Assembly (NCBI GenBank): GCA_964036195.1
Contig: OZ038453.1
Location: 2,375,438-2,439,437, forward strand
From: Sphaerolaimus hirsutus
Lineage: Eukaryota; Nematoda; Chromadorea; Monhysterida; Sphaerolaimidae
Length of the DNA: 64,000 nt
Reading direction: 5' to 3'
The notes under the pieces were generated by a model. That model was not told where the DNA came from and made no database searches. It saw only the letters and a program-made list of their open reading frames with translations. Position 1 is the first letter of the stretch. Each line of letters starts with the position of its first letter. Shown piece after piece: positions 27,782-40,140 of this stretch. Position numbers and translations under genes: made by a program.

Positions 27782-28421
27782 TATAATGTTTAAACTAGCA
27801 AGCATTAGACGCAATGTGACACTACAACGAATAAATATGAAAACAACACCAGCTTCATATTGAACAACTGGTGTTAGTAAACGAGTCTGCGCAGATACAT
27901 TCAATTATCAGGAACTAATCACTAATTAATCTCCCCAGCACTGAGCTGCCTTCCATATCGATTTACAACATTGAAACCTACCAAAAGCATCTTAACTATT
28001 ATCCTAAAAGATTAAAAACCATGTTAGGTAGCTAGACATGAAAAAACAATAAGCTGGATAAGTGTTAATCGTTGGTCGTGAAAACGGCTATTTTTAACAC
28101 TGTTTTAGTTTCTGTGTTTTTGTTTTACACAGAAATATGGACATGTGAATTTTTTTGGAAAACTCAAAACTCAAAGAGATTTTTATTAAAGAAGATGGAA
28201 ACAGAAATCTTTTCTCAGTTTTTCCATTGGATTCAATGAATATTATGAATTTATCGGAATATGGTGTTTTAAACTGGACAAAATAACATACATAGGTAGG
28301 TATACATATTGATGAAAACCTTCGTTAAGTTTCCAAATTTATTGACAAGTATTCAAAGTGACGAAACAAAATTGACATCCATTATCATGGCACCTGGCCC
28401 AACATTTTATTGGGAAAGCAC

Positions 28422-29313
28422 TAGGGTGTCAAAAAAAATTTTTTATGGAAAACAAAAAACGGAAATGTAAAAAAAAATTTCTGCCGGAAAACGGAGAACA
28501 GAAAGGTAAAAAAATTTCACTCAGCGGAAAACGGAAAACGGAAAGGTAAAAAAAATTGTCGGCCAGAAAACGGAAAAATGAAACGCCGGAAAACGGAAAA
28601 CGGAAAGTGAAATTGTCACGGAAACGGAAAAAATAAAGTGAAATTTGCACGGTAATAGACAAATTTGCAGAAGGAAAACCTGCATGCGGGTTTGCCTGTT
28701 TGGCTTTGATTGTGGTAGCTGTACATTCTGCAACTATGGATCATGTCAGTAACTTCACTTGTAGTTCAAGCTTAACTGAACCAACAAAAAATCATCAAAA
28801 GGTAGCAAAAATACACTACAACAACAATAAGAATTTAGCAAAAGTGAACTTTGATGTAACTGAACAGTAAAAAGTATACTCAGCGGACTGCAAAGTATGT
28901 GTCCAAAATTACTTTGTGTTTTTTACATATTTGGATACAGATAAAAATTTTGAATGACAGAAGAACCTGGTAGTTAAAAACACCATAGTGGAAAATAAAT
29001 GCAGATTGGAAAAACAATGGAAAAATGCCAGGAAACTGAAAATCGAGCCAGAAAATGGAAAAATGGCCTGGTTAAACGGAAACGGAAAGGTAAAAAATTT
29101 TCAGCTGGAAAACGGAAAAATGGGCCGGAAAAACGGAAACGGAAAGGTAAAAAAATTTCAGCTGCCGGAAAACGGAAAACGGAAAGGTAAAAATTTTTCG
29201 GCAGCTGGAAAACGGAAAGGTAAAAATTTTTCGGCTGCCGGAAAACGGAAAACGGAAAGGTAAAAAATTTTCCTGCGGAAACGCGGAAACGGAAACGGAA
29301 ATTTGACACCCTA
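28422..29313. mobile_element. hAT-like element with CGGAAAA arrays
   Basis: TAGGGTGTCAAAAAAAATTT ... GGAAATTTGACACCCTA with a perfect GAAAGCAC 8-bp duplication (28414-28421, 29314-29321). Both subterminal regions are GGAAAACGGAAAGGTAAAAA repeats. The core (28640-28970) has no identifiable gene. Confidence 0.85.
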
Positions 29314-29395
29314 GAAAGCACGCCCAAAGTGCAAGTGCATGACGGGCATGCCGCAGTCCCCCCCCCCCCCTGCGGGGGTTATGCCTATATATTTA

Positions 29396-29815
29396 CTGTA
29401 TTACCTCGAATTATCCCCCCCCCTTGAATAACCCCCCCTCGAAATACCCCCCCCCTAAAATTTGGCTGAGGAAATAATAAACCCCCCCCTCGAAATACCC
29501 CCCCCCCTAAAATTGAGTGTAAAGAGAACGTACATGACAAATACCGTAGTTTGTGATCTGTACAATGCAGAACACACGTTAAAACTGATGATTAAGTGAC
29601 GTTAGGGAAGGGCTTATGTGTATATACAGTTATATATGCCTATAAACACATATACATGTTGTTCGATTTTTCTACATCTGCGTATGGGGAATTTCTGAAA
29701 ATTTCTGGTGAATTAATAGACCCCCTCGAATAAACCCCCCCCCCCTCGAATTATACCCCCTCAAATTTTGCTGGCGAAATAATAAACCCCCTGGGGGTAT
29801 TTCGAGGTAATACGG
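29396..29815. mobile_element. TA-flanked MITE, CTGTATTACCTCGAA variant
   Basis: CTGTATTACCTCGAATTATC ... GGTATTTCGAGGTAATACGG with TA at both ends; interior of CCCCCTCGAAATA words. Confidence 0.72.
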
Positions 29816-29930
29816 TACCCCAAGTTACAGCTCACGATTCACTTCCCCCCCAGCTGGATCTATGGCACTGGTAAAAAAATAAAAAATTGGTGCCGAACCT
29901 GATGCGTCAACAGTATATACATGAAGTTTA

Positions 29931-30305
29931 CCGTATTACTTCGAATTATCCCCCCACCCTTGAATAACCCCCCCCCCCCCCCCTCAAAATGGGCTGGGGA
30001 AATAATAACCCCCCCTCGAAATACCCCCCTCCGGAATGATGTACATCATGTATGCAATGTACATGATGTATTTATTACGGTATTTACATCGCAGCTACAC
30101 TTATACGCTCATTTGTGTACAGATGTACATCTAATGCCCCAATATAACCTAATTTCTCCCATTTATTACCGTTTTGTGTAAGAAAACGCGTATACTGGCG
30201 GAATAATACCCCCCCTCGAATAACCCCCCCCCCTCGAATTAACCCCCTCTCAAATTTTGCTGGCGAAATAATAAACCCCCATGGGGGTATTTCGAGGTAA
30301 TACGG
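29931..30305. mobile_element. TA-flanked MITE, CCGTATTACTTCGAA variant
   Basis: CCGTATTACTTCGAATTATC ... GGTATTTCGAGGTAATACGG with flanking TA, only 115 bases after the previous element and of the same subfamily. Confidence 0.72.
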
Positions 30306-31718
30306 TATGTATATTTCGAGAAGTTCATGATTCATCCAATCAGTCTGCAGGTATTTAGCCTGAATGCACTCAGAAAAATTGACTTGTATTTGATATTGTG
30401 CGGTTATTTTAAGATCCGATTTCAAGAAGCCGATCATTTTAAGTGTTGAATGGTCCAAATCGGCCAAGAAATGGCGGAGTTATTAAGCTTCGCACTCAAT
30501 CAGCAAGATCGGCCATGCAAAATGACCATGTTTTTATGGACCCTCCTTATCTCGGGACTGGGGGATTATCTGAAGAAAACATTTTTTTACACATAGCCCC
30601 GACCCCAAACCCCAACATACTCGGACGGCATCAAAATCGGCCAATGTACGACAGAATGGGAAGACACGAAAGTCTGGTGAACCCCCCCCCCCCCCCCCTT
30701 AAAATGCCGCCCTCGATTCCAGCTATGAGTGAAAGATCACGACACGAGCATGTGTGCACAGCACTGGTCACATCAAATTTTACAGAGGTCACTACATAGC
30801 ACTGAAGTTGCATCAAATTGAAATAACGTAAACGTATTATCCACGACGACCTCCAAAACGAACCACTGCATAAATGACAAAAAGTAGTGTTGGAAACAGC
30901 GTCTTGACTTGAGCGCCAGCGCCATGACAGAATGGAATTTTCAATCACTACCTATACTTCGGTTACTTTACACCTTGCACGCGTGGTTCCCGCTGGAAGT
31001 GTGCCAACGATGGTTAACGCGTGCGAGCTTCAGAAAAAGATGACAAAATTGATTGTTGTTATAATTTGTTCATTAATATATTCACATCGATGAATTTTTC
31101 CATCTTTTTACGTAAATCGCATGATTTGAATATCATTGGCACGCTTCCAACACGAGACATAAATCAGTGCGAGGGCAGAGTATCATGTACGCCGAGTATA
31201 CTTCCCGTGCTGCGGGGGGGGGGGGGGGGATTCTCGTTGTGGGCTATCCGGCACGCACATTAGCCCGTTTCGCACATAGCATCAGTTATGTGCGATACGG
31301 GCCTATGTGCGGGCTGGGTTTCATCATGTGCGAAACGGGCGTAAATATGTGCGTAACAGTGCACCCTCAAACAGGACACATATTTAAATGTACATATGTA
31401 CAGCTGCGATGCATATTTGCAGCAATGTATAAATACATTGTGTACAATGCATACACGATGTACTTCATTCCAGACGGGGGTATTTCGAAGAAGGGGTTTA
31501 TTCAAGGAGGGTATTTCGAAGAAATACAGTATTTTCTGGAAAATAATTTAATATGATCCCAGAAAATCTTCAAAAATAAAATATTATAACAATGCTAATG
31601 ACACATCCATTTTTCTGCAACACTCGGTCAACTCACCAATTTTCAGTTTTTCGATTAGTTGACCATTTCGGCTTGTACTACTTCAATTTTTAAACAATAA
31701 ATGATAGTAAAATATAGT
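30306..31718. other. No gene recognised; small repeats
   Basis: Mostly unassigned. A C-tract is at 30680-30698. An inverted repeat built on GCCCGTTTCGCACAT/ATGTGCGAAACGGGC lies at 31263-31340. A MITE right end (GTATTTCGAAGAAATACAG) lies near 31512-31530. Confidence 0.4.
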
Positions 31719-32407
31719 TAAGGGCATTGCCTACGCAGCATATAAGCCCCAAAAAGTGAATTGGGTTAAGACGGTCGTTTTCTATACAAGAGGGGCAGGT
31801 TTGATCACCGCATGTGGCAGCGGCAGACACTGCATTTTTACACAAATTCACAAATCGACATACCGTATTTCTTCTAATAGAAGGGCGGCCTTCTATTTTT
31901 TCGTCAACTTTTTTACCCGCCCTTCTATTGGAAGCCGCCATTCTATTTTTCGCCATTTTTCAGGCTAGTTATTTCAAGTTTGTCAATGTTTTTCAAAGTG
32001 TTTCATCACCAACGAGTCATAAAAATGATAGTTCATAGGAATTCATTCGAAAGTTGATATTAAAATAGAATCAAATCAATGGATCACAGACACTAAAACC
32101 AGCATTTGACACAATCTGCCACTTTTTGTATTTTTGTGCTTTTGGCACAATTCCAAAAGTTTTTGTCTCTTCTATCAGAGACCACCCTGTATTTATTTCG
32201 TGGTCCAGATAAACTTGAAAGAGTGTACCTTCTATTGGAGACGCCCTTCTATTGGAGACCCGCCCTTCTATTAGAAGAAATACGGTGAAATGAACTTTTC
32301 AGCAGACGCATGCTTCAAAAGTACGAAACATCAATCTCAATGCACGCACCTTCTCTTCTTAGCTAGGTAGTAATTTATTCATACTTTAAGACTTCTGTTC
32401 GTCTAGT
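31719..32407. repeat. Direct duplication copy A (about 0.69 kb)
   Basis: GGCATTGCCTACGCAGCATA ... TTAAGACTTCTGTTCGTCT is repeated with few differences at 43344-44027. It includes a TA-flanked MITE (31863-32285; CCGTATTTCTTCTAATAGAA ... TTCTATTAGAAGAAATACGG) at the same place in both copies, so the unit was duplicated after the MITE arrived. Confidence 0.75.
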
Positions 32408-32612
32408 TTTTTAGATGTGTCGTAAATAAAATCGTCCGAACTGACTTAATAATTATGCGCGGGCGGAAATTAAAACGTCCGGACCCGATCGTTACACCTG
32501 GCAGTGTGTTGTGCGCCATTTGTCAACATATGGAACTTCACGGAAAGCATGAGAGAGCCAAATCGGACACCCAACATGGGCCTGGAATTAAGTCCGAAAC
32601 TTAAAATGCTAC

Positions 32613-32770
32613 CGTATTACCTCGAAATATCCCCAGGGGGTTTATTATTTCGCCAGCAAAATTTTAGGGGGGGGGATAATCCGAGGGGGGGTTTATTCGA
32701 GGGGGGGGTCTATTATAACGCCAGAAATTTTCGGAAATTCCCCATACTCAGACATAGAAAAATCAAACAA
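32613..32770. mobile_element. MITE left half, CCGTATTACCTCGAA
   Basis: CCGTATTACCTCGAAATATC and following TTTATTATTTCGCCAGC words; the right end is missing. 32770-33400 beyond it holds nothing I can assign. Confidence 0.5.
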
Positions 32771-33479
32771 TTACATAGATAGATATTTATGTGGTTATAG
32801 GCATAGCTGAGCTCAGGATTTTCAATTTATGGTCAATGATTGGGCATTGCTTTATTTTTTCAATTTACACACATGATTATGTTGGATTTTGATTTTTAGA
32901 CATTGCCATTTTCAAAAATGTTGGAAATCTCTCAGAACTACAAAAATGGCAATGTCTAATTAACTTTCAGTGCTCTTAACCATCTTTACTTATGCATTTT
33001 TATTGATTTTCTACCTTTTTTCACAATTCTAATTCACTTCTGATTTGACACAATTTTGCGTGATTTTATAAAATAAACTGGATAACTCTGCTACATCAAA
33101 CACTAAGCTTTAACAAATTCTGCCTACACTAAATACACTAACATTCTCTGTATCAGTACCTGGGGATCATTGTTCATTAGCCTACCACCCTGAGGGGTGA
33201 CTTGCTTTTTTCTTCTCTTCAAAGAACACACGCCTAAACAGCCATGATTTGCCTAAACACAATAGTAAATTGCCTAAAACTTTTTTATGCCACTTACACT
33301 TCATGAATTGCATGGAAGTGTGTGAGGATCGGCTTTTAAACAGTGGAGGGGGCCAGTCCTCCACTGTGGCATGCCTCACACATGGTTACAAGGTGGGATT
33401 CCCTATTTAGGGATACCGGCCCGCCTAGAAAGGCAGAGATGCCCAGCAGTACTGGCACCCCTTTTAACAGGTCTGGGGC

Positions 33480-34277
33480 TTGGGCCGGCCTCAGACCTTC
33501 CCTTGGTCTGCTACCTACCCTAAAACCTTCGCTTTCCTGGAACGCACTTGCACGGTGACATGTGCAAACAAACAGTTTGCAGTGAAATTAGCAGATCCCC
33601 AGGATTACGCTTTGAAAACAGATAAATGTAATAATTGCAAATACTGTGAATTTATTGATGAAAACCCACTACACTCAGCATGCAGCACTGGATATGGTTA
33701 TTTCAGTGGACAAAATAATCAAACTGCTAACTGCAACAGCACCAATGTTGTTTATCATTGTCTTTGTGCTGACTGTGGCATAAGCTATGTTGGGATAACT
33801 AGCAGGAAACTTAAAATACGCATTGGCAAGCACATCAGAAGTTTTAAAAAAGGAACATTGAACACAGAATTGGTAAAACACTTTTCAATGCATGGGCATA
33901 ACCCTAAATTCAAAGTTCTTGGCACTTATCCAAAAGAAGATCTTACAGATGCAGAGCTAGAATGGACTCTAATTCTCAATACAGCTTATCCATTTGGACT
34001 CAACACAAAAATAAAAGGCTATGGCAATATTTCTCGCAACTACATCCCTAGAACAAAGAATAGCCCTTACTTCTCTTGCCCAGTACCCAGGGACCACAAA
34101 GATCGCATAAGAAATAAAAAGAAAAAACATAAAATAAGGAGTTTTCATGAGATTGTATCGGACCTGAATAACGCACATATGCATAACCAAAAATTTCATA
34201 ATGCAATAAACTATCTGTCAAAATTAAGAAAAGGTGAAATATTGCAACTCCAGCACAAAATTGGAACACTACATTGA
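33480..34277 (+). CDS. GIY-YIG endonuclease domain of a Penelope-like element
   Basis: An open frame of 265 codons without a convincing ATG. The recognisable part starts with Cys-rich CNNCKYC, followed by NVVYHCLCADCGISYVGITS, which carries the GIY-YIG core. R.KIRIGKH follows, then a downstream Glu in AELEWTLILNTAYPFGLN. A Lys/Arg-rich tail comes next. This matches the C-terminal endonuclease of Penelope-like retroelements, which nicks target DNA for target-primed reverse transcription. The reverse transcriptase that should precede it is absent, so this is a 5'-truncated copy or an orphan domain. The frame is intact to its stop. Confidence 0.72.
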   Translation: MGRPQTFPWSATYPKTFAFLERTCTVTCANKQFAVKLADPQDYALKTDKCNNCKYCEFIDENPLHSACSTGYGYFSGQNNQTANCNSTNVVYHCLCADCGISYVGITSRKLKIRIGKHIRSFKKGTLNTELVKHFSMHGHNPKFKVLGTYPKEDLTDAELEWTLILNTAYPFGLNTKIKGYGNISRNYIPRTKNSPYFSCPVPRDHKDRIRNKKKKHKIRSFHEIVSDLNNAHMHNQKFHNAINYLSKLRKGEILQLQHKIGTLH

Positions 34278-34865
34278 CAGTTATGTGACTCCTCTACGGA
34301 TTTAGCACTTGCGGTAGTGGCATTTTTAACATGTAAATGGAAAAAGGAAGCCTCAAAGCCAAAGGACATGCGGAAAAAACATTATATCGAATGTATATTC
34401 CCCGGAAACACAATGGATTGCATTAGGCCCTCTAAACTGCTGAATAGCAGTGTGAGCTGTGTCAAAGTGCTGCAATCATTAAAGATACAAAAAGCTCACG
34501 CTGCCATTCAAAAGTTTGGTGAAATTGTTTCTTGTGATGCAGTTTTCTGTGTTGATAGACTATATTATTAGCATTTGTATACATTTCCCTTGATATACAT
34601 CTTTTGATAGCTCGATAAGAAAATGGCATGGTATATGATATATTACTTTTGTGCATTCAAAAGCATACACATGTTTAGGTGCAGCGTCCACTTTTTGTTG
34701 GCTTTAGCCATTTTTTATGGGATATACTTCTTTTTGAGGGCCACAGGCCCAAATTTTATAAGTTATTGCAAATCAAGCAAATGTCAAATGTGGCACTGGG
34801 CAATACAATCTATAGTCGAAAAGAAGCCAAATACTAAGATTCAAAAGATTTTCAACATGACATTT
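34278..34865. other. No gene recognised after the Penelope fragment
   Basis: AT-rich sequence with an 84-codon frame (34317-34571) that could be element 3' sequence; no motif identified. Confidence 0.3.
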
Positions 34866-36030
34866 AGAACCTGAAAGTTATCACTTGACATTTATGACTT
34901 GAAATTACCCACTTGACAATAACTTGACATAAACCACTTGACATTTATGACTGAATGGCATCACTTGATATTTATGACTTGACATGAACTGCTTGCCATT
35001 TTTTCACCTGATAGTTTTCACTTGACATAAACAACTTGACAGGTATCACCTGAAAATTGTTACTTGACATATTACTTGACATTTGACATGACATTTATCA
35101 CTTGACATTAAACTTGACATTTCACTTGAAATTTATCACTTGATGTAAAACTTGACATTTGACATGACATTCATCACTTGACATTAAGCTTGACATTTAA
35201 CATGACATTTGACTTGACATTTCACTTGAAATTTATTACTTGACATTTCACTTGAAATTTATCACATGGCATTTGACCTGACAATTCAATTGAAAGTTAT
35301 CACTTTATATTCACCTTGACATTTATCACTTGACAATTGACTTGACTTGACTTTAGACTTGACATTTACAACTTTACATTTGACTTGACATTTCTCACTT
35401 GAAATTTGATCACTTGACATTAAACTTTACATTTGACTTGACATTTCTCACTTGAAATTTGACTTGACATTTATCACTTGAAATTTGACTTGACATATGA
35501 CTTGATATTTGACTTGACATTTATGAGTTGACATTAAACTTGACATTTGACTTGAAATTTGTCACTTGACATTTGACTTGAAATTTGTCACTTGACATTT
35601 GACTTGAAATTTGTCACTTGACATTTGACTTGACATTTCACTTGAAATTTATCACTTGACATTTATCACTTGACATCTATAACTTGACATTTCACTTGAA
35701 ATCTACAACTTGACATTTATCACTTGATATTTGACTTGATATTTTATCACTTGACATCTATCACTTGGCATTTATCACGTGACATTTGGCCTGACATTTA
35801 TTGCTTGACATTTATCACTTGACATTTCACTTGAAATCTACCACTTGACATTTATCACTTGATATTTGACTTGATATTTATCACTTAATAATTTATCACT
35901 TGACATCTATCACTTGACATTTATCACTTGACAATTGGCCTGACATTTATTGCTTGACATTTATCACTTGACATTTGACTTGACATTTATAACTTGACAT
36001 TTGACTTGACATTAACCACTAGACATTTAT
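34866..36030. repeat. 1.2-kb minisatellite of ACTTGACATTT words
   Basis: Irregular tandem repeats built from CACTTGACATTTATCACTTG and TTGACTTGACATTT with many single-base variants. The same word family (TTTGACACTTGAC, TGACATTTGACA) makes up the interior of the introner elements at 11075, 13809 and 19544. No TIR ends were found. Confidence 0.8.
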
Positions 36031-36425
36031 GACCTGATAGAATTCACCATGCAAGGTCACATGCTCAGTATCACATCAAGCAGTAGTTCAGGCATGTTTG
36101 CGCATTTTACACAAAATAAGCAAACTTGAATAACTTTTGTAAATCTGTACCAAAATTGCCAAAAATTGGCTCATTTGAAAGCTCTAGTCATTGTGCACAT
36201 CAACAAAATTTTTTTATTGCCGCATTTGTATTCAAATTTTAAATTTATTGAGGTTTGAAAATTTCAAACAGATACCATCCCAAAGTGGGCGGAGCCTGTG
36301 AAAAAAATTCCTGAAAATAAAAAATGGCATCATATGCTCTTACATATGAGCCATCAACCATGAAAATCGGTCGTGTTTCAAGGAAGTTATTGCAGTTTGA
36401 AGATTGTCGGGAGAACAAGATGAAG

Positions 36426-36427
<2 letters not shown>

Positions 36428-36474
<47 letters not shown>
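36428..36474. repeat. (AAC)n microsatellite
   Basis: About 15 uninterrupted ACA/AAC units. Confidence 0.9.
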
Positions 36475-36723
36475 CTGCCTAGAAAAGAAAATGTGTAATA
36501 ACTTCTTCCCAACTCAACCATTTGATCTGAAAATTTGCATAGGGGTACTTTTCGAAACGGGCTATTCAATGGTATAATCGGTTTTGCCGTAGCTTGTCGC
36601 GTTCCGAAGTTATTGCGATTTAAATTTTGCGATTTCCGCATTTTGGTGTGTCTGACCATATTATGGGTGGGTCGCTTGCGCCCTCCCTCGGCAGCGAGGG
36701 ATGGCGCTGGCGCGCCCACCCGA

Positions 36724-38191
36724 TTTGCGTTATGTTCTGCAACCTGAAAAAGATCCATATTCTTCATGAAAAAGGACAATGTGACATTGAAGTTTTGGAT
36801 TGAGTTTCACATTTTATACTAATTTTCAACAAAAATACTGAAAAATAAATTTTTAAGTGTTTTTCTAGTGGTTATCATAGCACACGGTGAGAAAATGTTT
36901 TCGATTTTTTTTGGTCATATTGTTGATTTTTTTACAGCGCCACACAAAAAGCGCATGGCGTTGTACTCCGAACCAAAATAATGGCACTTTTTACATCATG
37001 ATTAGCTCAGACTGAACATAAATGTACATCAGAGTTGGTAATGTGTATTTTTACATGCATAGAAAATACATGCATGCATTCAAAGTGTGATGACTGTGTT
37101 GGATGGGTTACACTGAGAAATTATCTCTTTGGCTGAACTTTGATGTTTTTGAAAGAATTTCCATGACCAGATCAGGGGCCAGTTCCGAAAGTTGAAAAGT
37201 GAGAAGTAAAATCTGAAGTGAATTGATAAGATATCTTTAAGTATTTGTGATTTGTCGATGCTGATTTTGTCGCTCCAGCTCCTATTTGTGTAAACTGATC
37301 TTCATGCTGTTCTGTTGTGCAAAAATTTGAAAAACATTCAGGTGCCGGTTCCGCAAGTGGAAAAGTTAAGAGTTAAGAGTTGAGTAAAGTGATAAATGAT
37401 AAGTTAAGAGTAAAGTTAAAAGTTAAGAGTTGAGTAAAATCATTTGTCGTTTTATTCAACTCTTAACTCTTAACTTTACTCATAACTTGTCATTTGTCAT
37501 TTGACTCAACTCTTACGTTTTTACTCTTAACTTTTCCACTTGCGGAACTGGCCCCAGATAATTTATTGGTGTCAAATAGTGTTGTAGCTGGTCGGAGAGA
37601 AAAATGATGCAGAGTAGCGACAAAACAGGCACCAATAGCAGCGTTCAATAGAAAAGGCGTCTCCAATAGAAGGGCGTGTAAAAAAATTGACGAAAAAAAT
37701 ATAAGGGCGCCCTTCTATTGTGAGAAATACGGTATTTGACATTTCACATGATAGTCTAAAAATTGCGTCGTTTACTGGGTCACACTGACACGGGATGGAA
37801 AACTTCTGTCCCAAGAAAAACTCCTGTCCTAAAGAATATTTTTGAACGCTGTATAGGTGACACAAAAAATGGCGTCATAGCTAGAACTAAACATATAATT
37901 ACCCACATGTTTACATTTTTCTTTCACTAACGCATGATAGATAGAAAAAAGTGGCTAATGATTAGTTCAACTAAAATAGCTGGATTTAGCTTGCCTCCGG
38001 ACACAGCTAGTTTTTTAAAATATGTAACTGCAATATAAACAAAGTTTTAATGACTGCTTGGATGATAGTTAAAATTACAGGCTTTTATAGCGGCCCGTCA
38101 GCGTCCGTGACTTTTTGACTGGGGAGTTAATCGAGGGAGGGAGTTATTCGAGGGAGGAGTTTTTTGTGTTGGAATATAAGGAAAAACGCAT
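36724..38191. repeat. Direct segmental duplication copy A (about 1.47 kb)
   Basis: GCGTTATGTTCTGCAACCTG ... GGAATATAAGGAAAAACGCA is repeated at 47092-48557 in the same orientation with scattered substitutions and small indels. It contains a CAG-flanked TIR element (37342-37554), a lone GGGCCAGTTCCGAAAG end after CAG (37173), a TTCTAATAGAA MITE fragment and short GCGCC words. No coding potential. Confidence 0.82.
37342..37554. mobile_element. CAG-flanked TIR element, GTGCCGGTTCCGCAAGTGG
   Basis: GTGCCGGTTCCGCAAGTGG ... CCACTTGCGGAACTGGCCC with CAG at 37339-37341 and 37555-37557. The interior is AAAGTTAAGAGTT palindromic words. Ends and duplication resemble the introner family, and CAG|GT...CAG would again give splice sites. 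Duplicate copy at 47708-47920. Confidence 0.72.
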
Positions 38192-38497
38192 GATCAATAT
38201 ATTGTGTGAATTGGGTTAATTTCAATAAACCTGCAAGTCACGACACAAATTCCATTATTCCTGCAATGAAATTATTTAATGCTGGTAAACACCTGCTGCA
38301 AAATTATACATTATTTTATAGAACACGTACATATAAACATTTTTATACGTGGGCTGCTTTCCCACCCGTCAAACATGAGGGAGCTTTTCGAGGGGGAGTT
38401 ATTCAAAGGGTAACTTTTTCGAGGGGGTCTTAATTGAGGATATACTGTATATTTTAACAATGATTTGCATAGTTTCAAATGATTACAACAACATATA
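38192..38497. other. No gene; GGGAGTTATTCGAGGG debris
   Basis: Unassigned AT-rich sequence with MITE-like GAGTTATTCAAAGGG words at 38380-38450. Confidence 0.35.
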
Positions 38498-38851
38498 CCG
38501 TTTTTCCTCGAAATACCGCCCAGGGGGTGATTGTTTCATAGTGCTCCCGAGAGGGGAGGGGTAAACGAGGGGGGGAGGTATTTCGAGGGTTATTATTTCA
38601 CAGGAAATTTTTTGAAATCCTAGTACAAAATCGTTGTTTGTGATGTGCGCTTGGGTAGAAAAATGCATCAATAACTGACATGTATAGACTCCTGTAGACT
38701 AATATTAGTATGTAGATGGTATAAACACTGTTCTAACGTGATTCCGACAGTGTTTTAACGTGTGTTCTGCACTACGCAGAACATAAACTGCCGTATTTGT
38801 CATGTACGTTCTCTTACACTCAATTTGGGGGGGTATTTCGAGGAAATGCGG
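38498..38851. mobile_element. TA-flanked MITE, CCGTTTTTCCTCGAA variant
   Basis: CCGTTTTTCCTCGAAATACC ... TATTTCGAGGAAATGCGG with TA both sides. The interior (TGTTTTAACGTGTGTTCTGC) is shared with 49837-50547. Confidence 0.7.
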
Positions 38852-38986
38852 TAGTCTATTATTTACAGCACACTTTACACCTAAAACTATCATTTACCAT
38901 GTGAATAATCAACTTAACATTATTTACATTTTTCCTCATTCATTACTCTCATGTGTGATGATCACCACAGAATTAATCAAATACCA

Positions 38987-39474
38987 AATATCCTCGAATA
39001 AGACCCCCGTGTAGTCATATTGTCAGAAGTGTTGAGGGGGAGTTATTCTAGGGGAGGAGTTACTTTTTCGTCCGAACTTTCAGGAAAACCTGCACTTCAT
39101 TCATGTTCAGTGGCGGCATCTTAATCATTCAAATAAACATAAAATCACATTCAAATTGATGCAAATATGTGTACAGCGCGAACACATTATGTATTTATCG
39201 CTGTCGCAGATGTAAGCAAACATTATTTTGAATTCTTTGTTTTAAACACTGCATTGAATTTGCATTTAATGAATTAGCTCAAGCAACCAATATGTAGCTT
39301 AATTTTGTCTGTCTGACGTCACTAGAGGTTTTTTGCAGCATCTTCCCCACACACGTAGGGGGAGTTATTCAAGTGGGGGAGTTATTCAGGGGGATAGCTT
39401 TTTTATTCACCCAACCAACAGAGGAGATTTATTCAAGGGGGAGTTATTTGAGGGGGTCTTATTCAAGGATATAC
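38987..39474. mobile_element. MITE, CCAAATATCCTCGAATAAGACC family
   Basis: CCAAATATCCTCGAATAAGAC ... GTCTTATTCAAGGATATACAG, G-rich GAGTTATTC words near both ends. 39475-40030 downstream holds only AT-rich sequence, a C-tract and ATTTTATTTT repeats. Confidence 0.62.
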
Positions 39475-40140
39475 AGCAATTAACCAAATTTTGGTAACTT
39501 TATTTGCAAAAACCGCAGGGAAGTTCTTAGAGTGCAGGGGAAATTCTAAACAGAAAATCAGATGCACAATCAATCGGCTCACAGCAATCTAAAACGCACC
39601 AAAAAATTGTGTCGCGCAGGTTTTTGCACGACAAACTCGTGTCACGTAAAACTGCGCGACACAATTTTGTTTGTGCATTGGAACTTATTCTGACTGCAAT
39701 AAATCACTCTATAATATTCAACAATACAGATAAACTGATGAAAAACAATTGTGAAACACTTGAAAATGAAGCTAAATACATTTGCAGTGCACTGAACAAT
39801 TACTGCATGAAATGTGGAACATCATAAAATTTCTGGCGCAATAATAGACCCCCTAGTAAAATAAGCCCCCCCCCCCCCCTTGAATAAAAGCCCCTATGCC
39901 TTTGTATACAAATTGTATTTTATTTTAATTTTATTTTTGTTTCATTTTATTTTATTTTAATCCCCAAAAATCGTTAAACAAATGAACTTCTACAAAAAAA
40001 TTGGAATCATGCATGCAAGACCAGAAAAATGTTATCATTAGACCTATACATGAAAAACCTGTGACAAATTTTTCTATTACTTTAAAAAAGGTGCATGCAG
40101 TAGGTATTGTTAGCTAGCTGCAAGTGTAAAGTTACAATTA

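Noticed and set aside
28974..29327. Lys/Gly/Phe-repeat frames (KGKNFSAAGKRK type)
   Set aside because: Translations of the CGGAAAA word array of a hAT-like element.
34866..36030. Array considered as CRISPR-like
   Set aside because: Repeats are contiguous and variable with no unique spacers, and the sequence is clearly eukaryotic.
36245..36779. Poly-Leu and poly-Val frames resembling membrane segments
   Set aside because: Translations of the (AAC)n microsatellite.
36926..37000. GCGCCACACAAAAAGCGCATGGCG patch as another hAT GGCGCC element
   Set aside because: No TAGTGATG end on the left and no matching 8-bp duplication; kept only as debris within the segmental duplication.
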